A stretch of 64,000 nt of DNA from Sandaracinus amylolyticus. GTDB lineage: Bacteria; Myxococcota_A; Polyangia; Polyangiales; Sandaracinaceae. The stretch spans positions 5,084,001 to 5,148,000 of the forward strand of contig NZ_CP070225.1 of the NCBI RefSeq assembly GCF_021631985.1. The letters run 5' to 3'. Within the stretch, counting starts at the first letter, position 1; every line of letters begins with the position of its first letter. The notes under the pieces were generated by a model, which saw only the letters and a program-made list of their open reading frames with translations, was not told the origin of the DNA and searched no databases. The position numbers and the translations under genes were made by a program. Below are positions 53,113-61,370 of the stretch, piece by piece.

Positions 53113-53120
53113 GCGAACGG

Positions 53121-53144
53121 AATTAGTTTGAGCTCAAACTAATT
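53121..53144. promoter_or_regulatory. Perfect 24-bp palindrome, probable MarR operator
   Basis: Half-site AATTAGTTTGAG is followed by its exact reverse complement. It covers a promoter-like pair on the minus strand: TTGCAA (53148-53143), 17 nt, TAATTC (53125-53120), directly upstream of the kamA-like GTG. AT-rich symmetry of this length is unusual in this GC-rich window. The core TTTGAGCTCAAA resembles MarR/OhrR-type operators. Confidence 0.8.
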
Positions 53145-53219
53145 GCAAGAACTACCCGCGCGAGCTCTCACGAATTCGCGATTCGACGCTGGCGCGCCCC
53201 GCGAGCAGAATCCGCGGCC

Positions 53220-53741
53220 ATGCGCGCCCGGAGCCTCGTCGCCTTCGTCCTGCTGGTCTCGCTCGCCGCGTGCGGCGAGGATCGTCCTGCGTCGAGCCCG
53301 GGGACGCAGGGCGGCGCGAGCGCGACGAAGAGCGAGCCGGCGCGGGTGCCCCGTCGCGAGCAGGAAGAAGGACTCGCGCGCTGCGGCGAGGTCCTGGCGC
53401 GCATCGAGGGGCCCGAGACCGCGCCGACCTTCGCGCGCCTGATGCGCGAGTGCGGCGGGATGTTCGCGCGGCGCCGGTGTCGCGACGCGCTCGCGGCGGA
53501 GCCCTTCTCGCGCGAGGGCGTCGCCGAGGCATGCCGCGCCGACTACTGCGACGAGCTCCGCCCCGCGCCGTCGTTCTGCACCACCGACATGCCGACCGAC
53601 GCCGAGTTCCTCGAGCAGTTCGCGCGGTTCTCGCGCGCCGCGCTGCGCCGCGATCTGCGCCGGCTGATGGATCGCGAGGGCGCCGACGAGATCGCCGATC
53701 TCTTCGCCGATCTGATCGAGACCCAGGCCGCGCTGCAGTGA
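53220..53741 (+). CDS. Small helical lipoprotein
   Basis: 173 aa, lipobox SLAAC (Cys18). A Ser/Pro/Arg tether (~20-50) precedes helical segments with Cys (GLARCGEVLARI, MRECGGMFARRRC, EACRADYCDEL, SFCTTDMP). Six or more Cys in a helix-rich frame suggest disulfides outside the cytoplasm. It diverges from the KamA/MarR operon across a 107-bp gap that holds the palindrome, so it might also be under MarR control. A GC-rich hairpin (53784-53812) lies between it and the next gene. No family recognised. Confidence 0.55.
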   Translation: MRARSLVAFVLLVSLAACGEDRPASSPGTQGGASATKSEPARVPRREQEEGLARCGEVLARIEGPETAPTFARLMRECGGMFARRRCRDALAAEPFSREGVAEACRADYCDELRPAPSFCTTDMPTDAEFLEQFARFSRAALRRDLRRLMDREGADEIADLFADLIETQAALQ

Positions 53742-53783
53742 TCCCGGTTGTTGCCGCCGAGTCGGGCGTTCGGGCACGCTGAT

Positions 53784-53812
53784 CCGGGGGGCGTCAGGGA
53801 AGCGCGCCCCGG
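53784..53812. terminator. GC-rich imperfect hairpin
   Basis: CCGGGGGGCG and CGCGCCCCGG pair at 8 of 10 positions around a short loop, located between the small lipoprotein and the Sel1 gene. No T-run, so only weak support for termination. Confidence 0.3.
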
Positions 53813-53823
53813 GTGGGGAAAAC

Positions 53824-55506
53824 ATGCGATTGCGGAGCGCGGGGGCGTTCGGCGCGTGGCTGATCACGGTCACGTGCGGGCTCGGGTGCGGCGCGACGGC
53901 GAGCAACGGCGAGAGCGGCGCGGGGACGACGGCGGCCACCGCGCAGCCGAACCGCGCGGTCGACACCCGCTGCGACGTGCCGCACGCGCCGGCGCCGATC
54001 GAATTCGAAGAGGGCATGCGCGCGGCGGCGGAGGGCGACCTCGAGCAATCCCGCCGCCTGCTCGCGGTCGCGTGCGACAGCGGCAATCCGTGCGCGTGCA
54101 CCGAGATCGGCGAGTCGTTCGTCGATCCGCCCGACGGTCTGCGCGACGTCGAGCGCGGCGCGCTGCTGCTCGAGCGTGGCTGCGCAGGCGGCGACATCTG
54201 GGGCTGCTACGCGCTCGGCTCCGCGATCTTCCGGTTCATCCCGGATCGCATCGAGCACGCGCGCGACCTCTTCGAGGACGCGTGCGAGGATGGAGTGCCC
54301 GAGGCGTGCCTCGAGATCGGGCGCTTCCGCATGACCGGCGTCGACGGCGATCGCTCCGCGCTCGACGCGCTGCAGTTCTACGAGCGCGCGTGTCGCGACG
54401 GCGTCCACCACGCGTGCGTGGTGCTCGGCGAGGCGTTCGCCGAGGGCGTGGGCACGCCGCGCGATCCCGAGCGCGCCACCGAGCTGCTCACGTGGGCGTG
54501 CGAAGAAGCGAACGTCGGGCAGGCGTGCACCGCGTGGGCGCAGCACCTCGACGTCGAGGACGAGCAGCGCAGCGCGCTCTTGCGGCGCGGGTGCGACTCC
54601 GGGGATCCCCTCGCGTGCGACGCGCTCGATCCCGAGGCGGCGCGTCGTGGTGGCGAGCCCGCGCTGCGCGCTCTCGCGGCGCGCGTGCCCTCGGCGCGAC
54701 CGGTCGAGAACGGCAGCGCGGAGATCGAAGCGACGATCGGCGGAGGCGTGGATCTGAGCACGCTCGGTCTGCGTCCGTCGTGCGTGGGATTCGTCGACGC
54801 CGAGCCCGACGCGGTGCTCTCGGTGCCCGAGGGATCGAGCGAGCTCAACGTGGCGGTGCGCGCCGCGGCCGACGCGGTGCTCGCGATCCGCGATCCCGCG
54901 GGACGCTGGATCTGCGCCGACGACGGGATCGCGGGCGACTACGATCCGTCGATCGCGATCGGCGATCCCGTGCAGGGCGACTACCTCGTGTGGGCCGGCA
55001 CGCTCGATCGCGAGCCGAACATCCCGGCGCGCCTCGTGGTCCTCGCGGTGGCCCCGGTCGTGGTCGCGCCGCCCGTGACCTACGAGAGCCTGCCCGAGCC
55101 GACGCCCGAGACGATCACGATGCCCGACGCGCGGCTCCGCTACTACCAGCTCGACGTCACCGCGATGCCCGGCATCACCGGTCGCGTGCGCATCGACGGC
55201 AACCAGGTGTGGTCGTTCGAGGGCCGCGGCGGCCACGCGACGCTCGACGAGGTGCAGTGCGCGCTGCAGCCCGGTCGCCACACGATCGACATCGAGGTGG
55301 TGCAGCGCGGGCGCGACGCGCGTCTGCTCGGCGGTGCGACGAACCTGCTCACGGTCTCGCTCCACGGCGCGGTGCGACGCTCGCTGCTCACCGAGGACGA
55401 GAGCCGACTGCATCGCCTCGAGTGGACGCCCGAGGAGCCGGGACGGCGCCAGCTCGTGCTCGACGTCGAGCGCCGTCAGGCCGGCGATCGCGCCGGCTGC
55501 GACTGA
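53824..55506 (+). CDS. Sel1-repeat lipoprotein with beta-rich C-terminus
   Basis: 560 aa, lipobox CGLGC. Six to seven Sel1-like ~36-residue repeats (~60-270) are visible: CDSGNPCACTEIGESF, CAGGDIWGCYALGSAIF, CEDGVPEACLEIGRF, CRDGVHHACVVLGEAFAEGVG and others, with Ala/Gly/Cys at the helix contacts. Sel1 repeats usually scaffold protein complexes. The rest (~300-560) is beta-rich with two PPC-like segments. The dispersed repeat with a hairpin starts directly behind its stop codon. Confidence 0.75.
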   Translation: MRLRSAGAFGAWLITVTCGLGCGATASNGESGAGTTAATAQPNRAVDTRCDVPHAPAPIEFEEGMRAAAEGDLEQSRRLLAVACDSGNPCACTEIGESFVDPPDGLRDVERGALLLERGCAGGDIWGCYALGSAIFRFIPDRIEHARDLFEDACEDGVPEACLEIGRFRMTGVDGDRSALDALQFYERACRDGVHHACVVLGEAFAEGVGTPRDPERATELLTWACEEANVGQACTAWAQHLDVEDEQRSALLRRGCDSGDPLACDALDPEAARRGGEPALRALAARVPSARPVENGSAEIEATIGGGVDLSTLGLRPSCVGFVDAEPDAVLSVPEGSSELNVAVRAAADAVLAIRDPAGRWICADDGIAGDYDPSIAIGDPVQGDYLVWAGTLDREPNIPARLVVLAVAPVVVAPPVTYESLPEPTPETITMPDARLRYYQLDVTAMPGITGRVRIDGNQVWSFEGRGGHATLDEVQCALQPGRHTIDIEVVQRGRDARLLGGATNLLTVSLHGAVRRSLLTEDESRLHRLEWTPEEPGRRQLVLDVERRQAGDRAGCD

Positions 55507-55577
55507 GAGAGTGTCCAACATCGGCTCGCTGGCGGAGGGCCCTCCCGTCCGCGTGCGCGCCTCCGCCAGCGAGCACT
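55507..55577 (-). repeat. Dispersed repeat element, copy 2, containing a 15-bp-stem hairpin
   Basis: Read on the minus strand it starts AGTGCTCGCTGGCGGAGG, like 51099-51142, but carries an insertion forming a perfect 15-bp inverted repeat (55524-55538 with 55560-55574, loop 21 nt). Its other end resembles the right end of copy 1. It may act as a terminator after the Sel1 gene. Confidence 0.6.
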
Positions 55578-55590
55578 CCAGCTGGATCGC

Positions 55591-56148
55591 TCAGGCCGCG
55601 AGCACGAGCAGCAGCGTGGCGACCGCGACGATCCCCGCGGCGCGCCACGCGCGCGCGTCGAGGAACGCCACGCACGCCACCGCGATCCACACCGGGATGA
55701 TCGCGAGGAATCCGATGGTCAGCCGGGTCGACTCCTCGAGCGGCAAACGCGCCGCGAGCACCGTCCCGAGCAGCACGCTCACGGGCAGCGTGCCCACCAT
55801 CGACACCAGCGCCCGCGCGACCGCGCGCCACGCGCCGGTTCTCGGCTCGACCGCGGCTCGCTCGCGGGCCGGTCGAGCGGTGATCGCGATCACCCGCGCG
55901 CTCGCCGACGCGCGCCTCGCGAGCGCGGGAACGATCGAGCCCGCCGCGGTCCACGCGGCGATCGCGAGCAGGATCGCGACGCCGATCCCTTCTCGCTCCG
56001 CGCCCACGCCGACCGACGCGGCGAAGAGCACGACCGATGCCGCCCGCCCGAGCCAGCGCGCGCGCGGCCGCGTCCCGTCGATCGACAGGCCCGCGTAGAG
56101 CGCGACGTACGAGAGCGCGCCGAGCGCGACGGTGACGAGCTCAGGCAT
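55591..56148 (-). CDS. Small integral membrane protein of PepSY operon
   Basis: 185 aa with about six hydrophobic segments and few charged loops. The start ATG lies 8 nt inside the PepSY gene end, so it is co-translated. Similar small membrane proteins (DUF3325/DUF3649 type) accompany PepSY transporters in iron-acquisition loci; a specific match is not certain. It would sit in the inner membrane with the PepSY protein. Confidence 0.55.
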   Translation of the reverse strand: MPELVTVALGALSYVALYAGLSIDGTRPRARWLGRAASVVLFAASVGVGAEREGIGVAILLAIAAWTAAGSIVPALARRASASARVIAITARPARERAAVEPRTGAWRAVARALVSMVGTLPVSVLLGTVLAARLPLEESTRLTIGFLAIIPVWIAVACVAFLDARAWRAAGIVAVATLLLVLAA

Positions 56149-57703
56149 CGGCCTCTCGCGGCACGTCGATCGCGGCGCTCACGGTCGAAGGCGCGCGCGC
56201 CGTCGCCACTGCGCCGGCCACACACGCGAGGCCGAGCACGAGCAGCCCGAGATCCACGGCCGCCACGCTCCACGCCCCGTTCCGAATTGCCGCCGCGAGG
56301 TGCAGCGGCGTGCACGCGACACCGAGCAGCGGCGTCGCCACGAACATCGCGCCCGCGGTCGCGAGCACACCGCGCACCGCCACCCGTGCGCTCGGCGCGA
56401 CGAGCGCGAAGCCCACCGCGATCGTCCACGCCGCGAAGAACGCGCCCACCTCGATGTGCCAGTGCGCGTCCCAGCTCACCGGCACCGCGCGGTTGGCGGC
56501 GAACATCGCGCCCACCGCGCACGCCACACCGAGGCCCGAGCCGATCGTGAGCCGCTCGAGCAGGTGCGTGGAGCGCCGCGCTCGCTGCGGATCGCGTCGC
56601 TCGATCCAGATCCAGTTGCCGCTGAGGATCGTCACGCACCCCGCGAGCCCGAGCAGCGCGTAGAGCCAGCGCGCCGCGAGCCCTCCGAACCACCCGAAGT
56701 GCAGCCCGTAGGTCCACCGCTCGACGGTCTGGAGCACCCGCTCCTCGCGCGGGCTCCACGCGTGGATCACGCGCCCGGTCGCCGCCTCCATGTGCGCATC
56801 GCCGTAGGCGAGCGGCGTCCCGTCGACCCGCCCACCGACCGTCGCGATCGCGGCCGCATCGCCCGGGTGCTCGACCATGAAGAACGAAGGTCGCAAGCCC
56901 GGCACCACGTCGCGCGCGTCCGCGATCAGCGCGTCGATCGATCGCTCCTCGCGGGCCTCGCCGGTCGCCGGCGGCGCAGGATCGTGGCCCTCGGTCACGC
57001 GCGCCGCGCGCGCCGCGTCGCCCTCGAAGAGCACCTCCGTCCAGAGCCCGAAGACCAATCCCGCGATGCAGATCATCGCGCCGGTCAGCGCCATCGACAC
57101 CTGGAACGGGATGCCCATCACGCCCGCGACCTTGTGCAGGTCGGACCACACGACGCGCGGCTTCGCGTCGTGGCGCACGCGATGGAGCTGGCGAACGAGA
57201 TCCTTCAGGTGGATGAGCACGCCGGTCACGAGCACGAGCAGCAGCACCCACGCGACGAGCCCCGCGACGTACATCCCCGCGAGCCCGATCACCGAGGGCT
57301 CGTAGAGGAAGTGGAAGTACACGAGGAAGCTCGCGACCACGGAGCGCTCGGGCAGCACCTCGCCGCTCCGTCGATCGACGAGCCGCGTGTGCTCGGCACC
57401 GCCCGCCGCGTGCACGTGCACCGGCAGCGGCGCGCACCCGTAGTCGAGCCCGCTCACGTAGTAGAGCTCGAGCGGGCCATCGCTCTCCATCGTCGCGAGC
57501 GCGCCGCGCACCGCCGGATCGATCGGCGCATCACACGGCGCGCCGATCGCGTGACCGCACACGTCCTGCCAGATCGTGATCTCGCGGCGGAACAGCGCGA
57601 ACACGCCGGCGAAGAACATCGCGTTCACGAGGAGCGCGACGATCACGCCGGCCCACGCGTGCACGTCCCAGAACGTCACGAACGCGCGAGGCGGGAGCTT
57701 CAC
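56141..57703 (-). CDS. PepSY-domain membrane protein (PepSY_TM-like)
   Basis: 520 aa from GTG 57703, one base after the upstream stop. The first membrane segment with FWDVHAWAGVIVALL matches the start of PepSY_TM proteins, followed by further segments carrying His (VYFHFLYEP, GVLIHLKDLV, DLHKVAGVMG, LHFGWFGG). Such proteins are linked to siderophore use, often as ferric-siderophore reductases in the inner membrane. It sits between the DUF4374-like lipoprotein and a small membrane protein. A Fur-box-like site lies upstream of the first gene. Confidence 0.78.
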   Translation of the reverse strand: MKLPPRAFVTFWDVHAWAGVIVALLVNAMFFAGVFALFRREITIWQDVCGHAIGAPCDAPIDPAVRGALATMESDGPLELYYVSGLDYGCAPLPVHVHAAGGAEHTRLVDRRSGEVLPERSVVASFLVYFHFLYEPSVIGLAGMYVAGLVAWVLLLVLVTGVLIHLKDLVRQLHRVRHDAKPRVVWSDLHKVAGVMGIPFQVSMALTGAMICIAGLVFGLWTEVLFEGDAARAARVTEGHDPAPPATGEAREERSIDALIADARDVVPGLRPSFFMVEHPGDAAAIATVGGRVDGTPLAYGDAHMEAATGRVIHAWSPREERVLQTVERWTYGLHFGWFGGLAARWLYALLGLAGCVTILSGNWIWIERRDPQRARRSTHLLERLTIGSGLGVACAVGAMFAANRAVPVSWDAHWHIEVGAFFAAWTIAVGFALVAPSARVAVRGVLATAGAMFVATPLLGVACTPLHLAAAIRNGAWSVAAVDLGLLVLGLACVAGAVATARAPSTVSAAIDVPREADA

Positions 57704-57704
57704 G

Positions 57705-58928
57705 TCACTCGCCCAGACGAGCGAGGCCGTTGAAGAGGCCGTCCATCTCGAACACGGCGTGCGCGCCGTTCGTGTCGGGATCGATCTCGTAGACCGTGCT
57801 GACCGAGTAGTCGGGGCTCTGCCCTTCGTAGAACAGCCCGTCCACCGAGCTGCCCGCGAAGCCCATCGACGAGAACGGCGTGCCCTCGACCGCCTCCGCC
57901 GTCGGCGTCTCACCGAGCGTGATGCGCCACGTGCGATAGACCGGCTGCTGCCAGAACCCGAAGGCGAGATCGGGCTCGGTGCCCTCGGGCAGCATGCCCT
58001 CGTAGAACACGCGCGTGAACGCGATGCCGCTGCCCTGCGACGCCGCGTCGAGCTCGCCGATCGACTCGAGCCCATCGGTGAGCGAGGGGATCTCGACCAT
58101 CCACGACTCGTCGAAGTCGGTCGCGCCGGGCGCGATGCGCAGCAGGCAGTTGACCGGACGCTCCTCGCCGCGCGAGCTCGCGAAGAGCTGCGCCGACCAG
58201 TTGCGACCGTCGCCCATCACGTAGCCGTAGCCGTCCTCGTCGAAGACGATGCGGCCGCCGCTCGTGCAGCGCGCGTCCTCCGCGACGCCGACCACCGAGA
58301 GCGCCTGCGGATCGAGGATCGCGGTGACCACGCCGGGGCGGATGCGCGCGCCGGTCCAGTCCGACCAACGCGCCGGGACGTAGACGCGACCGTCGTGCGC
58401 GACCGTCGTCCAGACCTCGACCTCTTCGTAGTCGCCGCGCTCGAGGTGCGGCAGCGGGATCGTGCCGCGCACCGTCATCGTCTCGGGGCTCCACACGATC
58501 GCGAGCTGCAGCTCGGCCGCGACCGTCACCGCGCTCGTCGGGTCGATGATCGCGTTGCCGTAGCCGATCGCCGTGAGCCCGTAGCTGCCGAAGTGGATGC
58601 GGCCGGTCTCCGCGATCGCGCCGTCCTCGCCGACCGTGTAGCGCACCCACTCGGGCGACTCGGAGAGGCCGAGGAAGATGTGGCGACCGTGGGTGAGCAA
58701 CACACCGTTGCCCGCGACCTCGATCGCGTGCTCGTTCGTGACGTGCTCCTCGATGTCGAGCGAGGGCAGCGTCTGCACGTACATCGTGCGGCCCTCGGGC
58801 GTGATCACGATCGACGACAGCACGTAGCGCGCCTCGGTGGGCTCGCCCGCGGGCTCGTCTGGCTCGCCGCACGACGCGATCAGAACGCCGGTCAGCACTG
58901 CTCCCACCCACACCACGGGCCTCATCAC
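57705..58928 (-). CDS. DUF4374-like lipoprotein
   Basis: 407 aa, lipobox VLIASC. A repeated beta-strand body of a propeller kind (YVLSSIVITPEGRTMYVQTLP, NHLIGLSES-like units, YGYVMGDGRNW) is similar to DUF4374 proteins, which occur with PepSY proteins and TonB receptors in iron uptake. No receptor gene is visible here. First gene of a three-gene operon. A double Met start; MMRP at 58928 or MRP at 58925. Confidence 0.65.
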   Translation of the reverse strand: MMRPVVWVGAVLTGVLIASCGEPDEPAGEPTEARYVLSSIVITPEGRTMYVQTLPSLDIEEHVTNEHAIEVAGNGVLLTHGRHIFLGLSESPEWVRYTVGEDGAIAETGRIHFGSYGLTAIGYGNAIIDPTSAVTVAAELQLAIVWSPETMTVRGTIPLPHLERGDYEEVEVWTTVAHDGRVYVPARWSDWTGARIRPGVVTAILDPQALSVVGVAEDARCTSGGRIVFDEDGYGYVMGDGRNWSAQLFASSRGEERPVNCLLRIAPGATDFDESWMVEIPSLTDGLESIGELDAASQGSGIAFTRVFYEGMLPEGTEPDLAFGFWQQPVYRTWRITLGETPTAEAVEGTPFSSMGFAGSSVDGLFYEGQSPDYSVSTVYEIDPDTNGAHAVFEMDGLFNGLARLGE

Positions 58929-58965
58929 GCCACCTCCGACACCGAGAACGATTCCCAGTCGCGGC

Positions 58966-58984
58966 GATAGTGATTCTCACAAAC
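58966..58984. promoter_or_regulatory. Fur-box-like site
   Basis: GATAGTGATTCTCACAAAC matches the classic GATAATGATAATCATTATC at 13 of 19 positions, centred on TGATTCTCA. It lies 38 bp upstream of the DUF4374-like gene in AT-richer DNA. Function is inferred from operon content. Confidence 0.5.
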
Positions 58985-59062
58985 ATTCCGCGCAACGTGA
59001 AAATGCGGAACTTTTCGCGGTGGTGTCCTATTGATGGGCTAGTCGCGGCGCCCGCGTGAAGG

Positions 59063-59923
59063 TCACGGCGGAGGACCGAGCACGCAGCGCGCGACGTGCG
59101 GGACGTCGCCGAGCTCGTCCGCGTAGGTCTGCCCGTCGAGGAAGTCGACGGTCCACGGCTGCGCGTCGCCGGCATCGCGAATGGTCGACGTCCAGTGGCG
59201 CTCCGAGGGCGTGTCGGGGAAGAGCGCGGGATCGATCGCGGGCGCGCGGCGCGACTCGTCGACGATCGTCTGGAGCTCGCGGATCGTCGGCAGTCGCGCG
59301 CCGATCGCGATGCACGCGTCGCGCGCTTCGCTCCACGTCGTCGCGTCGATCATCGCGCGCGACCAGGTGAGCCCGGTGCCGCGATCGTGCACGCCGTCTC
59401 CGCGCACCTCGTGCTGCGCGCCTTCGATCGGCGCAGGACCACCCGCGACGCAGCGCACGCGCGCCGAGGGACGCGATGCGAGCCCGAGCGTGGTCTCACC
59501 CGCGCCGAGATAGACGCTGAAGGCCGAGCCCGGCGCCTCGTCGGGCTCGCTCGTGGTCCAGTGGTACTCGGCGAGCGCATCGGGGAACGCGCTCCCGTCG
59601 ATCGTCGGGCTGCGCGCCGGCGCCACGATCGAGACCCACTCGACGCGCGTCGGCAGCCGAAAGTCCTCGCGCCCCTCGAGCTCGAGCGCAGCGCACTCGG
59701 CGCGCGCCTCCTCGAGCGTGCGCAGCGCGCCGGTGTCGCCACGCTGCCAGATCAGACCGGTGACGAGATCCTCGACCACGTCGCTACGGATTCCGTAGCG
59801 CTCGCCGCCGAGCTCCGGCATCGCGAACGCCGCGTATCCGCTCGGTGTGCTCGCATCGATCGGCGCGACGTCGTCCGACCCACACGCGACGAGCAGCAGC
59901 GCGAGCGCGACCGTTCGGATCAC
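59063..59923 (-). CDS. DUF1566-like lipoprotein
   Basis: 286 aa from GTG 59923 overlapping the DUF1552 stop by 4 nt. The lipobox is ALLLVAC. Two DUF1566 units are seen (~50-155 and ~165-280): DLVTGLIWQRGDTGALRTLEEA...FRLPTRVEWVSIV and DRGTGLTWSRAMIDATTWSEA...ARLPTIRELQTIV, the TGL-x-W ... RLPT pattern of the Lcl C-terminal/DUF1566 family. Usually surface-exposed, ligand unknown. It ends the first DUF1592/DUF1552 operon. Confidence 0.8.
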   Translation of the reverse strand: MIRTVALALLLVACGSDDVAPIDASTPSGYAAFAMPELGGERYGIRSDVVEDLVTGLIWQRGDTGALRTLEEARAECAALELEGREDFRLPTRVEWVSIVAPARSPTIDGSAFPDALAEYHWTTSEPDEAPGSAFSVYLGAGETTLGLASRPSARVRCVAGGPAPIEGAQHEVRGDGVHDRGTGLTWSRAMIDATTWSEARDACIAIGARLPTIRELQTIVDESRRAPAIDPALFPDTPSERHWTSTIRDAGDAQPWTVDFLDGQTYADELGDVPHVARCVLGPPP

Positions 59924-61365
59924 ACGAGGAGCTCGGGCAGCGTCCCGCGCAGCGAGAGCGTCCCGCCGCCGACCAGCGGCGTGCTCTCCATGCCGAACGC
60001 GTCCACGTCCATGCCGAGCGCGCGCATCAGCGTGACGTAGAGCTGGTTCTGCGCGGGCCCGACCGAGAGGTCGCTGTAGCCCTGGCGCACCCGGTTCGAC
60101 CGCGCGTAGCGCACGTATTGTCCGGTGCGCAGCGCGCCGTTCGCGCCGCCCGCGATCACCACCGGCATGTCGTGCAGCCAGTGGGTGCCGGTGCCGAGCT
60201 CGCTGATCCACACCACCGCGGTGTGATCGAGCAGCGTGCCGTCGCCCTCGGGCACCGAGTCGAGCTGCTCGAGCAAGTACGCGAAGCGCTGCGCGTAGAA
60301 GAGGTTGTACTCGATCATCCCGCGCTCGGCCTCGGCGGTGAACGCTGCGTCGGGCCCGGCGACCGAGTTGTGCGCGTAGTCCTGGTGCACGTTCGTGCCC
60401 ACCGGCAGCCCGAATTCCTCGGGCCGCAGCGGCATCGTCACGAAGCTCACCATGCGCGTCATGTCGCAGCCGAGCACCAGCGCCATCACGCGCGCGAAGC
60501 GATCCATCTCGTGACCGAGCGCTTCGTACGTCGGCGAGCACGACGCGCCGGGCGTGGTGCCGCGGAACGAGATCTCGAGGTCGCGCAGCAGCTGCGCGTG
60601 GCGCTCGAGCTTCTGGCGATCCGCGGTGCCGAGCCGCGGCGCGACCGCATCGTACTCGCGCGCCGCGAGATCGAGCGCGCTCGCGCGGCCTCGCATGATC
60701 GCGGCGACGCGCGGATCGCCGCCGTCGTCGGGCGGCACGTAGACGCCCATGAGGTCGTCGTAGGCCTGTCGCGCCGCGGTCACGCGCGGTGCGGCCTCAC
60801 CCGCGGCGACGAAGTTGTACGGGTGCTGATGGTTCGCGCCGTACACGCGCGACGCCCAGCGCCCCGGCTGCGCGAGCGCGCGCGCGATCACCTGGTCGAC
60901 CGACTCGCCGCCGGCGATGCACGTCGAGCCCGCGCGCTGCAGCGGGTCGACGCACGTCAGCAGCGACGCCTGACCGAAGTGATGGCGGTTGAGATCCCAG
61001 CCGCTCGTCGCCGCGCCGCGCCGCTCGTAGTCGATCGCCGACGTGCGGGCGATGCCCTCGACGATCGAGAGCTTCTGCTTGAAGGGCGCGAGCGGCGCGA
61101 GGATGCGGCTCCACGCGGCGTCCTCGAGCGTCGCGATCGACGCCACGCCGGTGCCGCTCGCAGGCAGCCCGGGAGGATTCATCGCCCACGCGTTCGGCAC
61201 CGTGCCGTGGGGTGTGATCCAGAAGAGCAAGCGGGTCGGCGTGGTCGCGCCACCCGCCTGCGCGCGGCTGCCCCAGCCCACCGCGCCGGGCAACATCAAC
61301 CCACCGCCGATGCTCGCAGCACCGAGACCGAGCGCGGTGAGGAACTGACGCCTCTGCATCGTCAT
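59920..61365 (-). CDS. DUF1552 protein with Tat-like signal
   Basis: 481 aa. The N-terminus MTMQRRQFLTALGLGAASIG has a twin-Arg-like export signal. The DUF1552 body follows, e.g. RLLFWITPHGTVPNAW, YAHNSV, AERGMIEYNLFYAQRFAYLLEQLD and LLDHTAVVWISELGTG, an alkaline-phosphatase-superfamily-like fold of unknown activity. In many myxobacteria and planctomycetes it is paired with DUF1592 cytochrome proteins, as here (5-bp gap). A second DUF1552 gene is at 63302. An alternative start is the ATG at 61359. Confidence 0.85.
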   Translation of the reverse strand: MTMQRRQFLTALGLGAASIGGGLMLPGAVGWGSRAQAGGATTPTRLLFWITPHGTVPNAWAMNPPGLPASGTGVASIATLEDAAWSRILAPLAPFKQKLSIVEGIARTSAIDYERRGAATSGWDLNRHHFGQASLLTCVDPLQRAGSTCIAGGESVDQVIARALAQPGRWASRVYGANHQHPYNFVAAGEAAPRVTAARQAYDDLMGVYVPPDDGGDPRVAAIMRGRASALDLAAREYDAVAPRLGTADRQKLERHAQLLRDLEISFRGTTPGASCSPTYEALGHEMDRFARVMALVLGCDMTRMVSFVTMPLRPEEFGLPVGTNVHQDYAHNSVAGPDAAFTAEAERGMIEYNLFYAQRFAYLLEQLDSVPEGDGTLLDHTAVVWISELGTGTHWLHDMPVVIAGGANGALRTGQYVRYARSNRVRQGYSDLSVGPAQNQLYVTLMRALGMDVDAFGMESTPLVGGGTLSLRGTLPELLV

Positions 61366-61370
61366 CGCGG

